Shown here piece after piece: positions 11,302 to 24,699 of a stretch of 64,000 nt of DNA; the stretch's first letter is position 1, and each line of letters opens with the position of its first letter. The stretch lies in the NCBI RefSeq assembly GCF_051014685.1, contig NW_027478443.1, positions 1,514,204-1,578,203 of the forward strand, written 5' to 3'. The notes below the pieces were generated by a model, which saw only the letters and a program-made list of their open reading frames with translations, made no database searches and was not told the DNA's origin. Origin of the DNA: Ptiloglossa arizonensis. Taxonomy: Eukaryota > Arthropoda > Insecta > Hymenoptera > Colletidae. A program made the translations under genes and the position numbers.

Positions 11302-11811
11302 AGATGCAATAGGAATTTTTGGGTTAGGTCAATCCGTTCGGGAGATATGGGAGTTTGAAGCCAAGAAATGGTTGAGAAGACAACAAATTTTTCGCAATTC
11401 TGCTGCTCCAAACGCTTAACCAGAATGGGCTAGGGAAAAAATACACATACCGTTGTAATCGGGCGAGTTTCAACTTAAAGACGCAACAGGAATTTTTGGG
11501 TTAGGTCAATCCGTTCGCGAGATATGGGAGTTTGAAGCCAAGAAATGGTTGAGAAGGCAAAAAATTTTTCGCAATTCTGCTGCTCCAAACGCTTAACCAG
11601 AATGGCCTATGGAAAAAATACACATACCGTTGTAATCGGGCGAGTTTCTACTTTCAGATCCAATAGGAATTTTTGGATTAGGTCAATCCGTTCGCGAGAT
11701 ATGGGAGTTTGAAGCCAAGACATGGTTGAGAAGACAACAAATTTTTCGCACTTCTGCTGCTCCAAAAGCTTAACCAGAATGGCCTAGGGAAAAAATACAC
11801 ATACCGTTGAA
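10750..11811 (+). repeat. 531-bp (3-mer) tandem duplication
   Basis: Segment 10,750-11,280 is repeated directly as 11,281-11,811. The marker TTTCAACTTAAAGACGC occurs with its AACTT at 10,941 and 11,472, exactly 531 bp apart, and CTATGGAAAAAATAC and CCAAAAGCTTAACC follow in both copies. The duplication explains why the TGTTATCGGG marker, spaced 3,185 bp earlier, is here spaced 3,716 bp (8,465 to 12,181, or 21 monomers). It is a clear snapshot of a three-monomer slippage or unequal exchange inside an 18-mer unit. Confidence 0.9.
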
Positions 11812-12069
11812 ATCGGGCGAGTTTCTACTTTCACACGCAACAGGAATTTTTGGGTTAGGTCAATCCGTTCGCGAGATATGGGAGTTTGATGCCAAGAAAT
11901 GGTAGAGAAGGCAAAAAATTTTTCACAATTCTGCTGCTCCAAACGTTTAACCAGTATGGCCTAGGGAAAAAATACACATACCTTTGTAATCGGCCGAGTT
12001 TCGACTTTCAGATGCAATAGGAATTTTTGGGTTAGGTCAATCCGTTCGGGAGATATGGGAGTTTGAAGC

Positions 12070-14189
12070 TAAGAAATTGTTGAGAAGACAACAAATTTTT
12101 CGCAATTCTGCTGCTCCAAACGCTTAACCAGAATGGGCTAGGGAAAAAATACACATACCGTTGTTATCGGGCGAGTGTCTACTTAAAGACGCAACAGGAA
12201 TTTTTGGGTTAGGTCAATCCGTTCGCGAGATATGGGAGTTTGAAGCCAAGACATGGTTGAGAAGGCAAAAAATTTTTCGCAATTCTGCTGCTCCAAACGC
12301 TTAACCAGAATGGCCTAGGGAAAAAATACACATACCGTTGTAATCGGGCGAGTTTCTACTTTCAGACCCAATAGGAATTTTTGGAATAGGTCAATCCGTT
12401 CGCGAGATATGGGAGTTTGAAGCCAAGAAATGGTTGAGAAGGCAAAACATTTTTCGCAATTCTGCTGATCCAAACGCTTAACCAGAATGGCCTAGGGAAA
12501 AAATACACATACCGTTGTAAACGGGCGAGCTTCTACTTTCAGATGCAATAGGAATTTTTGGGTTAGGTCAATCCGTTCGCGAGATATGTGAGTTTGAAGC
12601 CAAGAAATGGTAGAGAAGGCAAAACATTTTTCGCAATTCTGCTGATTCAAACGCTTACCCAGAATGGCCTAGGGAAAAAATACACATACCGTTGTAATCG
12701 GGTGAGTTTCTACTTTCAGATGCACTAGGAATTTTTGGGTTAGGTCAATCCGTTCGCGAGATATGGGACTTTGAAGCTAAGAAATGGTTGAGAAGACAAC
12801 AAATTTTTCGCAATTCTGCTGCTCCAAACGCTCAACCAGAATGGGCTAGGGAAAAAATTCACATACCGTTGTAATCGGGCGAGTTTTTACTTTCAGATGC
12901 AATAGGAATTTTTGGGTTAGGTCAATCCGTTCGCGAGATATGGGACTTTGAAGCTAAGAAATGGTTGAGAAGACAACAAATTTTTCGCAATTCGGCTGCT
13001 CCAAACGCTTAACCAGAATGGGCTAGGGAAAAAATACACATACCGCTGTAATTGGGCGAGTTTTTACTTTCACACGCAACAGCAATTTTTGGGTTAGGTC
13101 AATCCGTTCGCGAGATATGGGAGTTTGAAGACAAGGAATGGTTGAGAAGGCAAAAAATTTTTCGCACTTCTTCTGCTCCAAACGCTTAACCAGAATGGCC
13201 TAGGGAAAAAATACACATACCGTTGTAATCGGGTGAGTTTCTACTTTCAGATGCACTAGGAATTTTTGGGTTAGGTCAATCCGTTCGCGAGATATGGGAG
13301 TTTGAATCTAAGAAATGGTTGAGAAGACAACAAATTTTTCGCAATTCTGCTGCTCCAAACGCTTAACCAGAATGGGCTAGGGAAAAAATTCACATACCGT
13401 TGTAATCGGGCGAGTTTTTACTTTCAGATGCAATAGGAATTTTTGGGTTAGGTCAATCCGTTCGGGAGATATGGGAGTTTGAAGCCACGAAATGGTTGAG
13501 AAGACAACAAATTTTTCGCACTTCTGCTGCTCCAAACGCTTAACCGGAATGGCCTAGGGAAAAAATACACATACCGTTGTAATCGGGTGAGTTTCTACTA
13601 TCAGATGCACTAGGAATTTTTGGGTTATGTCAATCCGTTCGCGAGATATGGGACTTTGAAGCTAAGAAATGGTGGAGAAGACAACAAATTTTTCGCAATT
13701 CTGCTGCTCCAAACACTTAACCAGAATAGGCTAGGGAAAAAATTCACATACCGTTGTAATCGGGCGAGTTTTTACTTTCAGATGCAATAGGAATTTTTGG
13801 GTTAGGTCAATCCGTGTGCGAGATATGGGAGTTTGATGCCAAGAAATGGTAGAGAAGGCAAAAAATTTTTCGCACTTCTGCTGCTCCAAACGCTTAACCA
13901 GAATGGCCTAGGGAAAAAATACACATACCGTTGAAATCGGGCGAGTTTCTACTTTCACACGCAACAGGAATTTTTGGGTTAGGTCAATCCGTTCGCGAGA
14001 TATGGGAGTTTGATGCCAAGAAATGGTAGAGAAGGCAAAAAATTTTTCACAATTCTGCTGCTCCAAACGTTTAACTAGTATGGCCTAGGGAAAAAATACA
14101 CATACCTTTGTAATCGGGCGAGTTTCGACTTTCAGATGCAATAGGAATTTTTGGGTTAGGTCAATCCGTTCGGGAGATATGGGAGTTTC
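12070..14189 (+). repeat. 12-mer HOR, first copy (2,124 bp)
   Basis: Twelve monomers are repeated immediately downstream at 14,190-16,313. Markers occur 2,124 bp apart: GAGTGTCTAC (ending 12,181 and 14,305), GGAATAGG (12,383 and 14,507) and AACCGGAATGG (13,542 and 15,666). The unit is the 18-mer with about six monomers removed: it joins the first part of the 18-mer to the AACCGG module seen at 6,487-7,414. Confidence 0.9.
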
Positions 14190-16313
14190 AAGCTAAGAAA
14201 TTGTTGAGAAGACAACAAATTTTTCGCAATTCTGCTGCTCCAAACGCTTAACCAGAATGGGCTAGGGAAAAAATACACATACCGTTGTTATCGGGCGAGT
14301 GTCTACTTAAAGACGCAACAGGAATTTTTGGGTTAGGTCAATCCGTTCGCGAGATATGGGAGTTTGAAGCCAAGACATGGTTGAGAAGGCAAAAAATTTT
14401 TCGCAATTCTGCTGCTCCAAACGCTTAACCAGAATGGCCTAGGGAAAAAATACACATACCGTTGTAATCGGGCGAGTTTCTACTTTCAGACCCAATAGGA
14501 ATTTTTGGAATAGGTCAATCCGTTCGCGAGATATGGGAGTTTGAAGCCAAGAAATGGTTGAGAAGGCAAAACATTTTTCGCAATTCTGCTGATCCAAACG
14601 CTTAACCAGAATGGCCTAGGGAAAAAATACACATACCGTTGTAAACGGGCGAGCTTCTACTTTCAGATGCAATAGGAATTTTTGGGTTAGGTCAATCCGT
14701 TCGCGAGATATGTGAGTTTGAAGCCAAGAAATGGTAGAGAAGGCAAAACATTTTTCGCAATTCTGCTGATTCAAACGCTTACCCAGAATGGCCTAGGGAA
14801 AAAATACACATACCGTTGTAATCGGGTGAGTTTCTACTTTCAGATGCACTAGGAATTTTTGGGTTAGGTCAATCCGTTCGCGAGATATGGGACTTTGAAG
14901 CTAAGAAATGGTTGAGAAGACAACAAATTTTTCGCAATTCTGCTGCTCCAAACGCTCAACCAGAATGGGCTAGGGAAAAAATTCACATACCGTTGTAATC
15001 GGGCGAGTTTTTACTTTCAGATGCAATAGGAATTTTTGGGTTAGGTCAATCCGTTCGCGAGATATGGGACTTTGAAGCTAAGAAATGGTTGAGAAGACAA
15101 CAAATTTTTCGCAATTCGGCTGCTCCAAACGCTTAACCAGAATGGGCTAGGGAAAAAATACACATACCGCTGTAATTGGGCGAGTTTTTACTTTCACACG
15201 CAACAGCAATTTTTGGGTTAGGTCAATCCGTTCGCGAGATATGGGAGTTTGAAGACAAGGAATGGTTGAGAAGGCAAAAAATTTTTCGCACTTCTTCTGC
15301 TCCAAACGCTTAACCAGAATGGCCTAGGGAAAAAATACACATACCGTTGTAATCGGGTGAGTTTCTACTTTCAGATGCACTAGGAATTTTTGGGTTAGGT
15401 CAATCCGTTCGCGAGATATGGGAGTTTGAATCTAAGAAATGGTTGAGAAGACAACAAATTTTTCGCAATTCTGCTGCTCCAAACGCTTAACCAGAATGGG
15501 CTAGGGAAAAAATTCACATACCGTTGTAATCGGGCGAGTTTTTACTTTCAGATGCAATAGGAATTTTTGGGTTAGGTCAATCCGTTCGGGAGATATGGGA
15601 GTTTGAAGCCACGAAATGGTTGAGAAGACAACAAATTTTTCGCACTTCTGCTGCTCCAAACGCTTAACCGGAATGGCCTAGGGAAAAAATACACATACCG
15701 TTGTAATCGGGTGAGTTTCTACTATCAGATGCACTAGGAATTTTTGGGTTATGTCAATCCGTTCGCGAGATATGGGACTTTGAAGCTAAGAAATGGTGGA
15801 GAAGACAACAAATTTTTCGCAATTCTGCTGCTCCAAACACTTAACCAGAATAGGCTAGGGAAAAAATTCACATACCGTTGTAATCGGGCGAGTTTTTACT
15901 TTCAGATGCAATAGGAATTTTTGGGTTAGGTCAATCCGTTCGCGAGATATGGGAGTTTGATGCCAAGAAATGGTAGAGAAGGCAAAAAATTTTTCGCACT
16001 TCTGCTGCTCCAAACGCTTAACCAGAATGGCCTAGGGAAAAAATACACATACCGTTGAAATCGGGCGAGTTTCTACTTTCACACGCAACAGGAATTTTTG
16101 GGTTAGGTCAATCCGTTCGCGAGATATGGGAGTTTGATGCCAAGAAATGGTAGAGAAGGCAAAAAATTTTTCACAATTCTGCTGCTCCAAACGTTTAACT
16201 AGTATGGCCTAGGGAAAAAATACACATACCTTTGTAATCGGGCGAGTTTCGACTTTCAGATGCAATAGGAATTTTTGGGTTAGGTCAATCCGTTCGGGAG
16301 ATATGGGAGTTTC
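14190..16313 (+). repeat. 12-mer HOR, second copy (2,124 bp)
   Basis: Nearly identical to the preceding 2.1 kb. One visible difference is CCGTGTGCGAG in the first copy (about 13,814) versus CCGTTCGCGAG here (about 15,938). Such low divergence implies a recent duplication relative to most of the array. Confidence 0.9.
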
Positions 16314-19281
16314 AAGCTAAGAAATTGTTGAGAAGACAACAAATTTTTCGCAATTCTGCTGCTCCAAACGCTTAACCAGAATGGGCTAGGGAAAAAATAC
16401 ACATACCGTTGTAATCGGGCGGGTTTCTACTTAAAGACGCAACAGGAATTTTTGGGTTAGGTCAATCCGTTCGCGAGATATGGGAGTTTGAAGCCAAGAA
16501 ATGGTTGAGAAGGCAAAAAATTTTTTGCAATTCTGCTGCTCCAAACGCTTAACCAGAATGGCCTATGGAAAAAATACACATACCGTTGTAATCGGACGAG
16601 TTTCTACTTTCAGATCCAATAGGAATTTTTGGATTAGGTCAATCCGTTCGCGAGATATGGGAGTTTGAAGCCAAGAAATGGTTGAGAAGACAACAAATTT
16701 TTCGCACTTCTGCTGCTCCAAACGCTTAACCAGAATGGCCTAGGGAAAAAATACACATACCGTTGAAATCGGGCGAGTTTCTACTTTCACACGCAACAGG
16801 AATTTTTGGGTTAGGTCAATCCGTTCGCGAGATATGGGAGTTTGATGCCAAGAAATGGTAGAGAAGGCAAACAATTTTTCACAATTCTGCTGCTCCAAAC
16901 GTTTAACCAGTATGGCCTAGGGAAAAAATACACATACCTTTGTAATCGGGCGAGTTTTGACTTTCAGATGCAATGGGAATTTTTGGGTTAGGTCAATCCG
17001 TTCGGGAGATATGGGAGTTTGAAGCTAAGAAATTGTTGAGAAGACAACAAATTTTTCGCAATTCTGCTGCTCCAAACGCTTAACCAGAATGGGCTAGGGA
17101 AAAAATACACATACCGTTGTAATCGGGCGAGTTTCTACTTAAAGACGCAACAGGAATTTTTGGGTTAGGTCAATCCGTTCGCGAGATATGGGAGTTTGAA
17201 GCCAAGAAATGGTTGAGAAGGCAAAAAATTTTTCGCAATTCTGCTGCTCCAAACGCTTAACCAGAATGGCCTAGGGAAAAAATACACATACCGTTGTAAT
17301 CGGGCGAGTTTCTACTTTCAGATCCAATACGAATTTTTGGATTGGGCCAATCCGTTCGCGAGATATGGGAGTTTGAAGCCAAGAAATGGTTGAGAAGGCA
17401 AAACATTTTTCGCAATTCTGCTGATCCAAACGCTTAACCAGAATGGCCTAGGGAAAAAATACACATACCGTTGTAAACGGGCGAGCTTCTACTTTCAGAT
17501 GCAATAGGAATTTTTGGGTTAGGTCAATCCGTTCGCGAGATATGTGAGTTTGAAGCCAAGAAATGGTAGAGAAGGCAAAACATTTTTCGCAGTTCTGCTG
17601 ATCCAAACGCTTACCCAGAATGGCCTAGGGAAAAAATACACATACCGTTGTAATCGGGCGAGTTTCTACTTTCAGATGCACTAGGAATTTTTGGGTTAGG
17701 TCAATCCGTTCGCGAGATATGGGACTTTGAAGCTAAGAAATGGTTGAGAAGACAACAAATTTTTCGCAATTCTGCTGCTCCAAACGCTTAACCAGAATGG
17801 GCTAGGGAAAAAATACACATACCGTTGTAATCGGGCGAGTTTCTACTTTCAGATGCAATAGGAATTTTTGGGTTAGGTCAATCCGTTCGGGAGATATGGG
17901 AGTTTGATGCCAAGAAATGGTAGAGAAGGCAAAAAATTTTTCACAATTCTGCTGCTCCAAACGTTTAACTAGTATGGCCTAGGGAAAAAATACACATACC
18001 TTTGTAATCGGGCGAGTTTCGACTTTCAGATGCAATAGGAATTTTTGGGTTAGGTCAATCCGTTCGGGAGATATGGGAGTTTCAAGCTAAGAAATTGTTG
18101 AGAAGACAACAAATTTTTCGCAATTCTGCTGCTCCAAACGCTTAACCAGAATGGGCTAGGGAAAAAATACACATACCGTTGTAATCGGGCGGGTTTCTAC
18201 TTAAAGACGCAACAGGAATTTTTGGGTTAGGTCAATCCGTTCGCGAGATATGGGAGTTTGAAGCCAAGAAATGGTTGAGAAGGCAAAAAATTTTTTGCAA
18301 TTCTGCTGCTCCAAACGTTTAACCAGTATGGCCTAGGGAAAAAATACACATACCTTTGTAATCGGGCGAGTTTTGACTTTCAGATGCAATGGGAATTTTT
18401 GGGTTAGGTCAATCCGTTCGGGAGATATGGGAGTTTGAAGCTAAGAAATTGTTGAGAAGACAACAAATTTTTCGCAATTCTGCTGCTCCAAACGCTTAAC
18501 CAGAATGGGCTAGGGAAAAAATACACATACCGTTGTAATCGGGCGAGTTTCTACTTAAAGACGCAACAGGAATTTTTGGGTTATGTCAATCCGTTCGCGA
18601 GATATGGGAGTTTGAAGCCAAGAAATGGTTGAGAAGGCAAAAAATTTTTCGCAATTCTGCTGCTCCAAACGCTTAACCAGAATGGCCTAGGGAAAAAATA
18701 CACATACCGTTGTAATCGGGCGAGTTTCTACTTTCAGATCCAATACGAATTTTTGGATTGGGCCAATCCGTTCGCGAGATATGGGAGTTTGAAGCCAAGA
18801 AATGGTTGAGAAGGCAAAACATTTTTCGCAATTCTGCTGCTCCAAACGCTTAACCAGAATGGGCTAGGGAAAAAATTCACATACCGTTGTAATCGGGCGA
18901 GTTTCTACTTTCAGATGCACTAGGAATTTTTGGGTTAGGTCAATCCGTTCGCGAGATATGGGACTTTGAAGCTAAGAAATGGTTGAGAAGACAACAAATT
19001 TTTCGCAATTCTGCTGCTCCAAACGCTTAACCAGAATGGGCTAGGGAAAAAATACACATACCGTTGTAATCGGGCGAGTTTCTACTTTCAGATGCAATAG
19101 GAATTTTTGGGTTAGGTCAATCCGTTCGGGAGATATGGGAGTTTGAAGCCAAGAAATGGTTGAGAAGACAACAAATTTTTCGCACTTCTGCTTCTCCAAA
19201 CGCTTAACCAGAATGGCCTAGGGGAAAAAAACACATACCGTTGAAATAGGGCGAGTTCCTACTTTCACACGCAACAGGAAT
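16314..19281 (+). repeat. Mosaic of 10-mer and 8-mer offsets
   Basis: Two overlapping duplications with different offsets meet here. Sequence around 16,130-16,540 is repeated at +1,770 bp (about 17,900-18,310; for example TTTGTAATCGGG at 16,231 and 18,001). From about 18,311 the match switches to 16,895 onward at +1,416 bp (GAGTTTTGAC at 16,952 and 18,368; GGATTGGGCC near 17,339 and 18,755). Hybrid monomers mark the joins, such as one combining CGGGAGATATGGG with TTTGATGCC near 17,890. This is the footprint of sequential unequal exchanges with different registers. Confidence 0.8.
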
Positions 19282-22200
19282 TTTTGGGTTAGGTCAATCC
19301 GTTCGCGAGATATGGGAGTTTGATGCCAAGAAATGGTAGAGAAGGCAAAAAATTTTTCACAATTCTGCTGCTCCAAACGTTTAACCAGTGTGGCCTATGG
19401 AAAAAATACACATACCTTTGTAATCGGGCAAGTTTCGACTTTCAGATGCAATAGGAATTTTTGGGTTAGGTCAATCCGTTCGGGAGATATGGGAGTTTGA
19501 AGCTAAGAAATTGTTGAGAAGACAACAAATTTTTCGCAATTCTGCTGCTCCAAACGCTTAACCAGAATGGGCTAGGGAAAAAATACACATACCGTTGTAA
19601 TCGGGCGAGTTTCAACTTAAAGACGCAACAGGAATTTTTGGGTTAGGTCAATCCGTTCGCGAGATATGGGAGTTTGAAGCCAGGAAATGGTTGAGAAGGC
19701 AAAAAAATTTTCGCAATTCTGCTGCTCCAAACGCTTAACCAGAATGGCCTAGGGAAAAAATACACATACCGTTGTAATCGGGCGAGTTTCTACTTTCAGA
19801 TCCAATACGAATTTTTGGATTGGGCCAATCCGTTCGCGAGATATGGGAGTTTGAAGCCAAGAAATGGTTGAGAAGGCAAAACATTTTTCGCAATTCTGCT
19901 GATCCAAACGCTTAACCAGAATGGCCTAGGGAAAAAATACACATACCGTTGTAAACGGGCGAGCTTCTACTTTCAGATGCAATAGGAATTTTTGGGTTAG
20001 GTCAATCCGTTCGCGAGATATGTGAGTTTGAAGCCAAGAAATGGTAGAGAAGGCAAAACATTTTTCGCAGTTCTGCTGATCCAAACGCTTACCCAGAATG
20101 GCCTAGGGAAAAAATACACATACCGTTGTAATCGGGCGAGTTTCTACTTTCAGATGCACTAGGAATTTTTGGGTTAGGTCAATCCGTTCGCGAGATATGG
20201 GACTTTGAAGCTAAGAAATGGTTGAGAAGACAACAAATTTTTCGCAATTCTGCTGCTCCAAACGTTTAACCAGTATGGCCTATGGAAAAAATACACATAC
20301 CTTTGTAATCGGGCAAGTTTCGACTTTCAGATGCAATAGGAATTTTTGGGTTAGGTCAATCCGTTCGGGAGATATGGGAGTTTGAAGCTAAGAAATTGTT
20401 GAGAAGACAACAAATTTTTCGCAATTCTGCTGCTCCAAACGCTTAACCAGAATGGGCTAGGGAAAAAATACACATACCGTTGTAATCGGGCGAGTTTCAA
20501 CTTAAAGACGCAACAGGAATTTTTGGGTTAGGTCAATCCGTTCGCGAGATATGGGAGTTTGAAGCCAGGAAATGGTTGAGAAGGCAAAAAATTTTTCGCA
20601 ATTCTGCTGCTCCAAACGCTTAACCAGAATGGCCTATGGAAAAAATACACATACCGTTGTAATCGGGCGAGTTTCTACTTTCAGATCCAATAGGAATTTT
20701 TGGATTAGGTCAATGCGTTCGCGAGATATGGGAGTTTGAAGCCAAGAAATGGTTGAGAAGACAACAAATTTTTCGCACTTCTGCTGCTCCAAAAGCTTAA
20801 CCAGAATGGGCTAGGGAAAAAATACACATACCGTTGAAATCGGGCGAGTTTCTACTTTCACACGCAACAGGAATTTTTGGGTTAGGTCAATCTGTTCGCG
20901 AGATATGGGAGTTTGATGCCAAGAAATGGTAGAGAAGGCAAAAAATTTTTCACAATTCTGCTGCTCCAAACGTTTAACCAGTATGGCCTAGGGAAAAAAT
21001 ACACATACCTTTGTAATCGGCCGAGTTTCGACTTTCAGATGCAATAGGAATTTTTGGGTTAGGTCAATCCGTTCGCGAGATATGGGAGTTTGATGCCAAG
21101 AAATGGTAGAGAAGGCAAAAAATTTTTCACAATTCTGCTGCTCCAAACGTTTAACCAGTGTGGCCTATGGAAAAAATACACATACCTTTGTAATCGGGCA
21201 AGTTTCGACTTTCAGATGCAATAGGAATTTTTGGGTTAGGTCAATCCGTTCGGGAGATATGGGAGTTTGAAGCTAAGAAATTGTTGAGAAGACAACAAAT
21301 TTTTCGCAATTCTGCTGCTCCAAACGCTTAACCAGAATGGGCTAGGGAAAAAATACACATACCGTTGTAATCGGGCGAGTTTCAACTTAAAGACGCAACA
21401 GGAATTTTTGGGTTAGGTCAATCCGTTCGCGAGATATGGGAGTTTGAAGCCAGGAAATGGTTGAGAAGGCAAAAAAATTTTCGCAATTCTGCTGCTCCAA
21501 ACGCTTAACCAGAATGGCCTAGGGAAAAAATACACATACCGTTGTAATCGGGCGAGTTTCTACTTTCAGATCCAATACGAATTTTTGGATTGGGCCAATC
21601 CGTTCGCGAGATATGGGAGTTTGAAGCAAAGAAATGGTTGAGAAGGCAAAACATTTTTCGCAATTCTGCTGATCCAAACGCTTAACCAGAATGGCCTAGG
21701 GAAAAAATACACATACCGTTGTAAACGGGCGAGCTTCTACTTTCAGATGCAATAGGAATTTTTGGGTTAGGTCAATCCGTTCGCGAGATATGTGAGTTTG
21801 AAGCCAAGAAATGGTAGAGAAGGCAAAACGTTTTTCGCAGTTCTGCTGATCCAAACGCTTACCCAGAATGGCCTAGGGAAAAAATACACATACCGTTGTA
21901 ATCGGGCGAGTTTCTACTTTCAGATGCACTAGGAATTTTTGGGTTAGGTCAATCCGTTCGCGAGATATGGGACTTTGAAGCTAAGAAATGGTTGAGAAGA
22001 CAACAAATTTTTCGCAATTCAGCTGCTCCAAACGTTTAACCAGTATGGCCTATGGAAAAAATACACATACCTTTGTAATCGGGCAAGTTTCGACTTTCAG
22101 ATGCAATAGGAATTTTTGGGTTAGGTCAATCCGTTCGGGAGATATGGGAGTTTGAAGCTAAGAAATTGTTGAGAAGACAACAAATTTTTCGCAATTCTGC

Positions 22201-22821
22201 TGCTCCAAACGCTTAACCAGAATGGGCTAGGGAAAAAATACACATACCGTTGTAATCGGGCGAGTTTCAACTTAAAGACGCAACAGGAATTTTTGGGTTA
22301 GGTCAATCCGTTCGCGAGATATGGGAGTTTGAAGCCAGGAAATGGTTGAGAAGGCAAAAAATTTTTCGCAATTCTGCTGCTCCAAACGCTTAACCAGAAT
22401 GGCCTATGGAAAAAATACACATACCGTTGTAATCGGGCGAGTTTCTACTTTCAGATCCAATAGGAATTTTTGGATTAGGTCAATGCGTTCGCGAGATATG
22501 GGAGTTTGAAGCCAAGAAATGGTTGAGAAGACAACAAATTTTTCGCACTTCTGCTGCTCCAAAAGCTTAACCAGAATGGGCTAGGGAAAAAATACACATA
22601 CCGTTGAAATCGGGCGAGTTTCTACTTTCACACGCAACAGGAATTTTTGGGTTAGGTCAATCTGTTCGCGAGATATGGGAGTTTGATGCCAAGAAATGGT
22701 AGAGAAGGCAAAAAATTTTTCACAATTCTGCTGCTCCAAACGTTTAACCAGTATGGCCTAGGGAAAAAATACACATACCTTTGTAATCGGCCGAGTTTCG
22801 ACTTTCAGATGCAATAGGAAT
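19282..22821 (+). repeat. 10-mer HOR, two tandem copies (1,770 bp)
   Basis: Copy one is about 19,282-21,051 and copy two about 21,052-22,821. The private variant GGGCAAGTTTCGAC occurs at 19,426, 20,311, 21,196 and 22,081. These are exactly 885 bp (five monomers) apart, so each 10-mer itself contains two related half units. Only the first half unit of each pair carries AACCAGTGTGGCC. GGATTGGGCC sits at about 19,817 and 21,587. A few copy-specific changes are visible, such as GAAGCAAAG and AAAACGTTTTTCG in the second copy. Confidence 0.88.
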
Positions 22822-24699
22822 TTTTGGGTTAGGTCAATCCGTTCGGGAGATATGGGAGTTTGAAGCTAAGAAATTGTTGAGAAGACAACAAATTTTTCGC
22901 AATTCTGCTGCTCCAAACGCTTAACCAGAATGGGCTAGGGAAAAAATACACATACCGTTGTAATCGGGCGAGTGTCTACTTAAAGACGCAACTGGAATTT
23001 TTGGGTTAGGTCAATCCGTTCGCGAGATATGGGAGTTTGAAGCCAAGACATGGTTGAGAAGGCAAAAAATTTTTCGCAATTCTGCTGCTCCAAACGCTTA
23101 ACCAGAATGGCCTAGGGAAAAAATACACATACCGTTGTAATCGGGCGAGTTTCTACTTTCAGATGCACTAGGAATTTTTGGGTTAGGTCAATCCGTTCGC
23201 GAGATATGGGAGTTTGAAGGCAAGAAATGGTTGAGAAGACAACAAATTTTTCGCAATTCTGCTGCTCGAAACGCTTAACCAGAATGACCTAGGGAAAAAA
23301 TACACACACCGTTGTAATCGGGCGAGTTTCTACTTTCAGATGCACTAGGAATCTTTGGGTTAGGTCAATCCGTTCGCGAGATATGGGACTTTGAAGCTAA
23401 GAAATGGTTGAGAAGACAACAAATTTTTCGCAATTCTGCTGCTCCAAAGGCTTAACCAGAATGGGCTAGGGAAAAAATACACATACCGTTGTAATCGGGC
23501 GAGTTTTTACTTTCACACACAACAGCAATTTTTGGGTTAGGTCAATCCGTTCGCGAGATATGGGAGTTTGAAGACAAGGAATGGTTGAGAAGGCAAAAAA
23601 TCTTTCGCACTTCTGCTGCTCCAAACGCTTAACCAGAATGGCCTAGGGAAGAAATACACATACCGTTGTAATCGGGTGAGTTTCTACTTTCAGATGCACT
23701 AGGAATTTTTGGGTTAGGTCAATCCGTTCGCGAGATATGGGACTTTGAATCTAAGAAATGGTTGAGAAGACAACAAATTTTTCGCAATTCTGCTGCTCCA
23801 AACGCTTAACCAGAATGGGCTAGGGAAAAAATTCACATACCGTTGTAATCGGGCGAGTTTTTACTTTCAGATGCAATAGGAATTTTTGGGTTAGGTCAAT
23901 CCGTTCGCGAGATATGGGACTTTGAAGCTAAGAAATGGTTGAGAAGACAACAAATTTTTCGCAATTCTGCTGCTCCAAACGCTTAACCAGAATGGCCTAG
24001 GGAAAAAATACACATACCGTTGTAATCGGGTGAGTTTCTACTTTCAGATGCACTAGGAATTTTTGGGTTAGGTCAATCCGTTCGCGAGATATGGGAGTTT
24101 GAATCTAAGAAATGGTTGAGAAGACAACAAATTTTTCGCAATTCTGCTGCTCCAAACGCTTAACCAGAATGGGCTAGGGAAAAAATTCACATACCGTTGT
24201 AATCGGGCGAGTTTTTACTTTCAGATGCAATAGGAATTTTTGGGTTAGGTCAATCCGTTCGGGAGATATGGGTGTTTGAAGCCACGAAATGGTTGAGAAG
24301 ACAACAAATTTTTCGCACTTCTGCTGCTCCAAACGCTTAACCGGAATGGCCTAGGGAAATAAAAAATACACATACCGTTGTAATCGGGCGAGTTTTTACT
24401 TTCAGATGCAATAGGAATTTTTGGGTTAGGTCAATCCGTTCGCGAGATATGGGAGTTTGATGCCAAGAAATGGTAGAGAAGGCAAAAAATTTTTCACAAT
24501 TCTGCTGCTCCAAACGTTTAACCAGAATGGCCTAGGGAAAAAATACACATACCGTTGTAATCGGGCGAGTTTCTACTTTCAGATCCAATAGGAATTTTTG
24601 GGTTAGGTCAATCCGTTCGGGAGATATGGGAGTTTGAAGCCAAGAAATGGTTGAGAAGACAACAAATTTTTCGCACTTCTGCTGCTCCAAACGCTTAAC
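22822..24699 (+). repeat. Mosaic of subtypes seen upstream
   Basis: About ten to eleven monomers reuse earlier modules: a GAGTGTCTAC monomer (near 22,972), a third copy of the AATGACCTAGGG module (near 23,284) with AGGAATCTTTGGG, and a GAAGCCACGAAATGG plus AACCGGAATGG monomer (near 24,290-24,350). Directly after the last of these, the A-tract reads GGGAAATAAAAAATACAC at about 24,355, four bases longer than normal. The subtype order changes there, so the insertion probably marks a rearrangement join. Confidence 0.78.
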
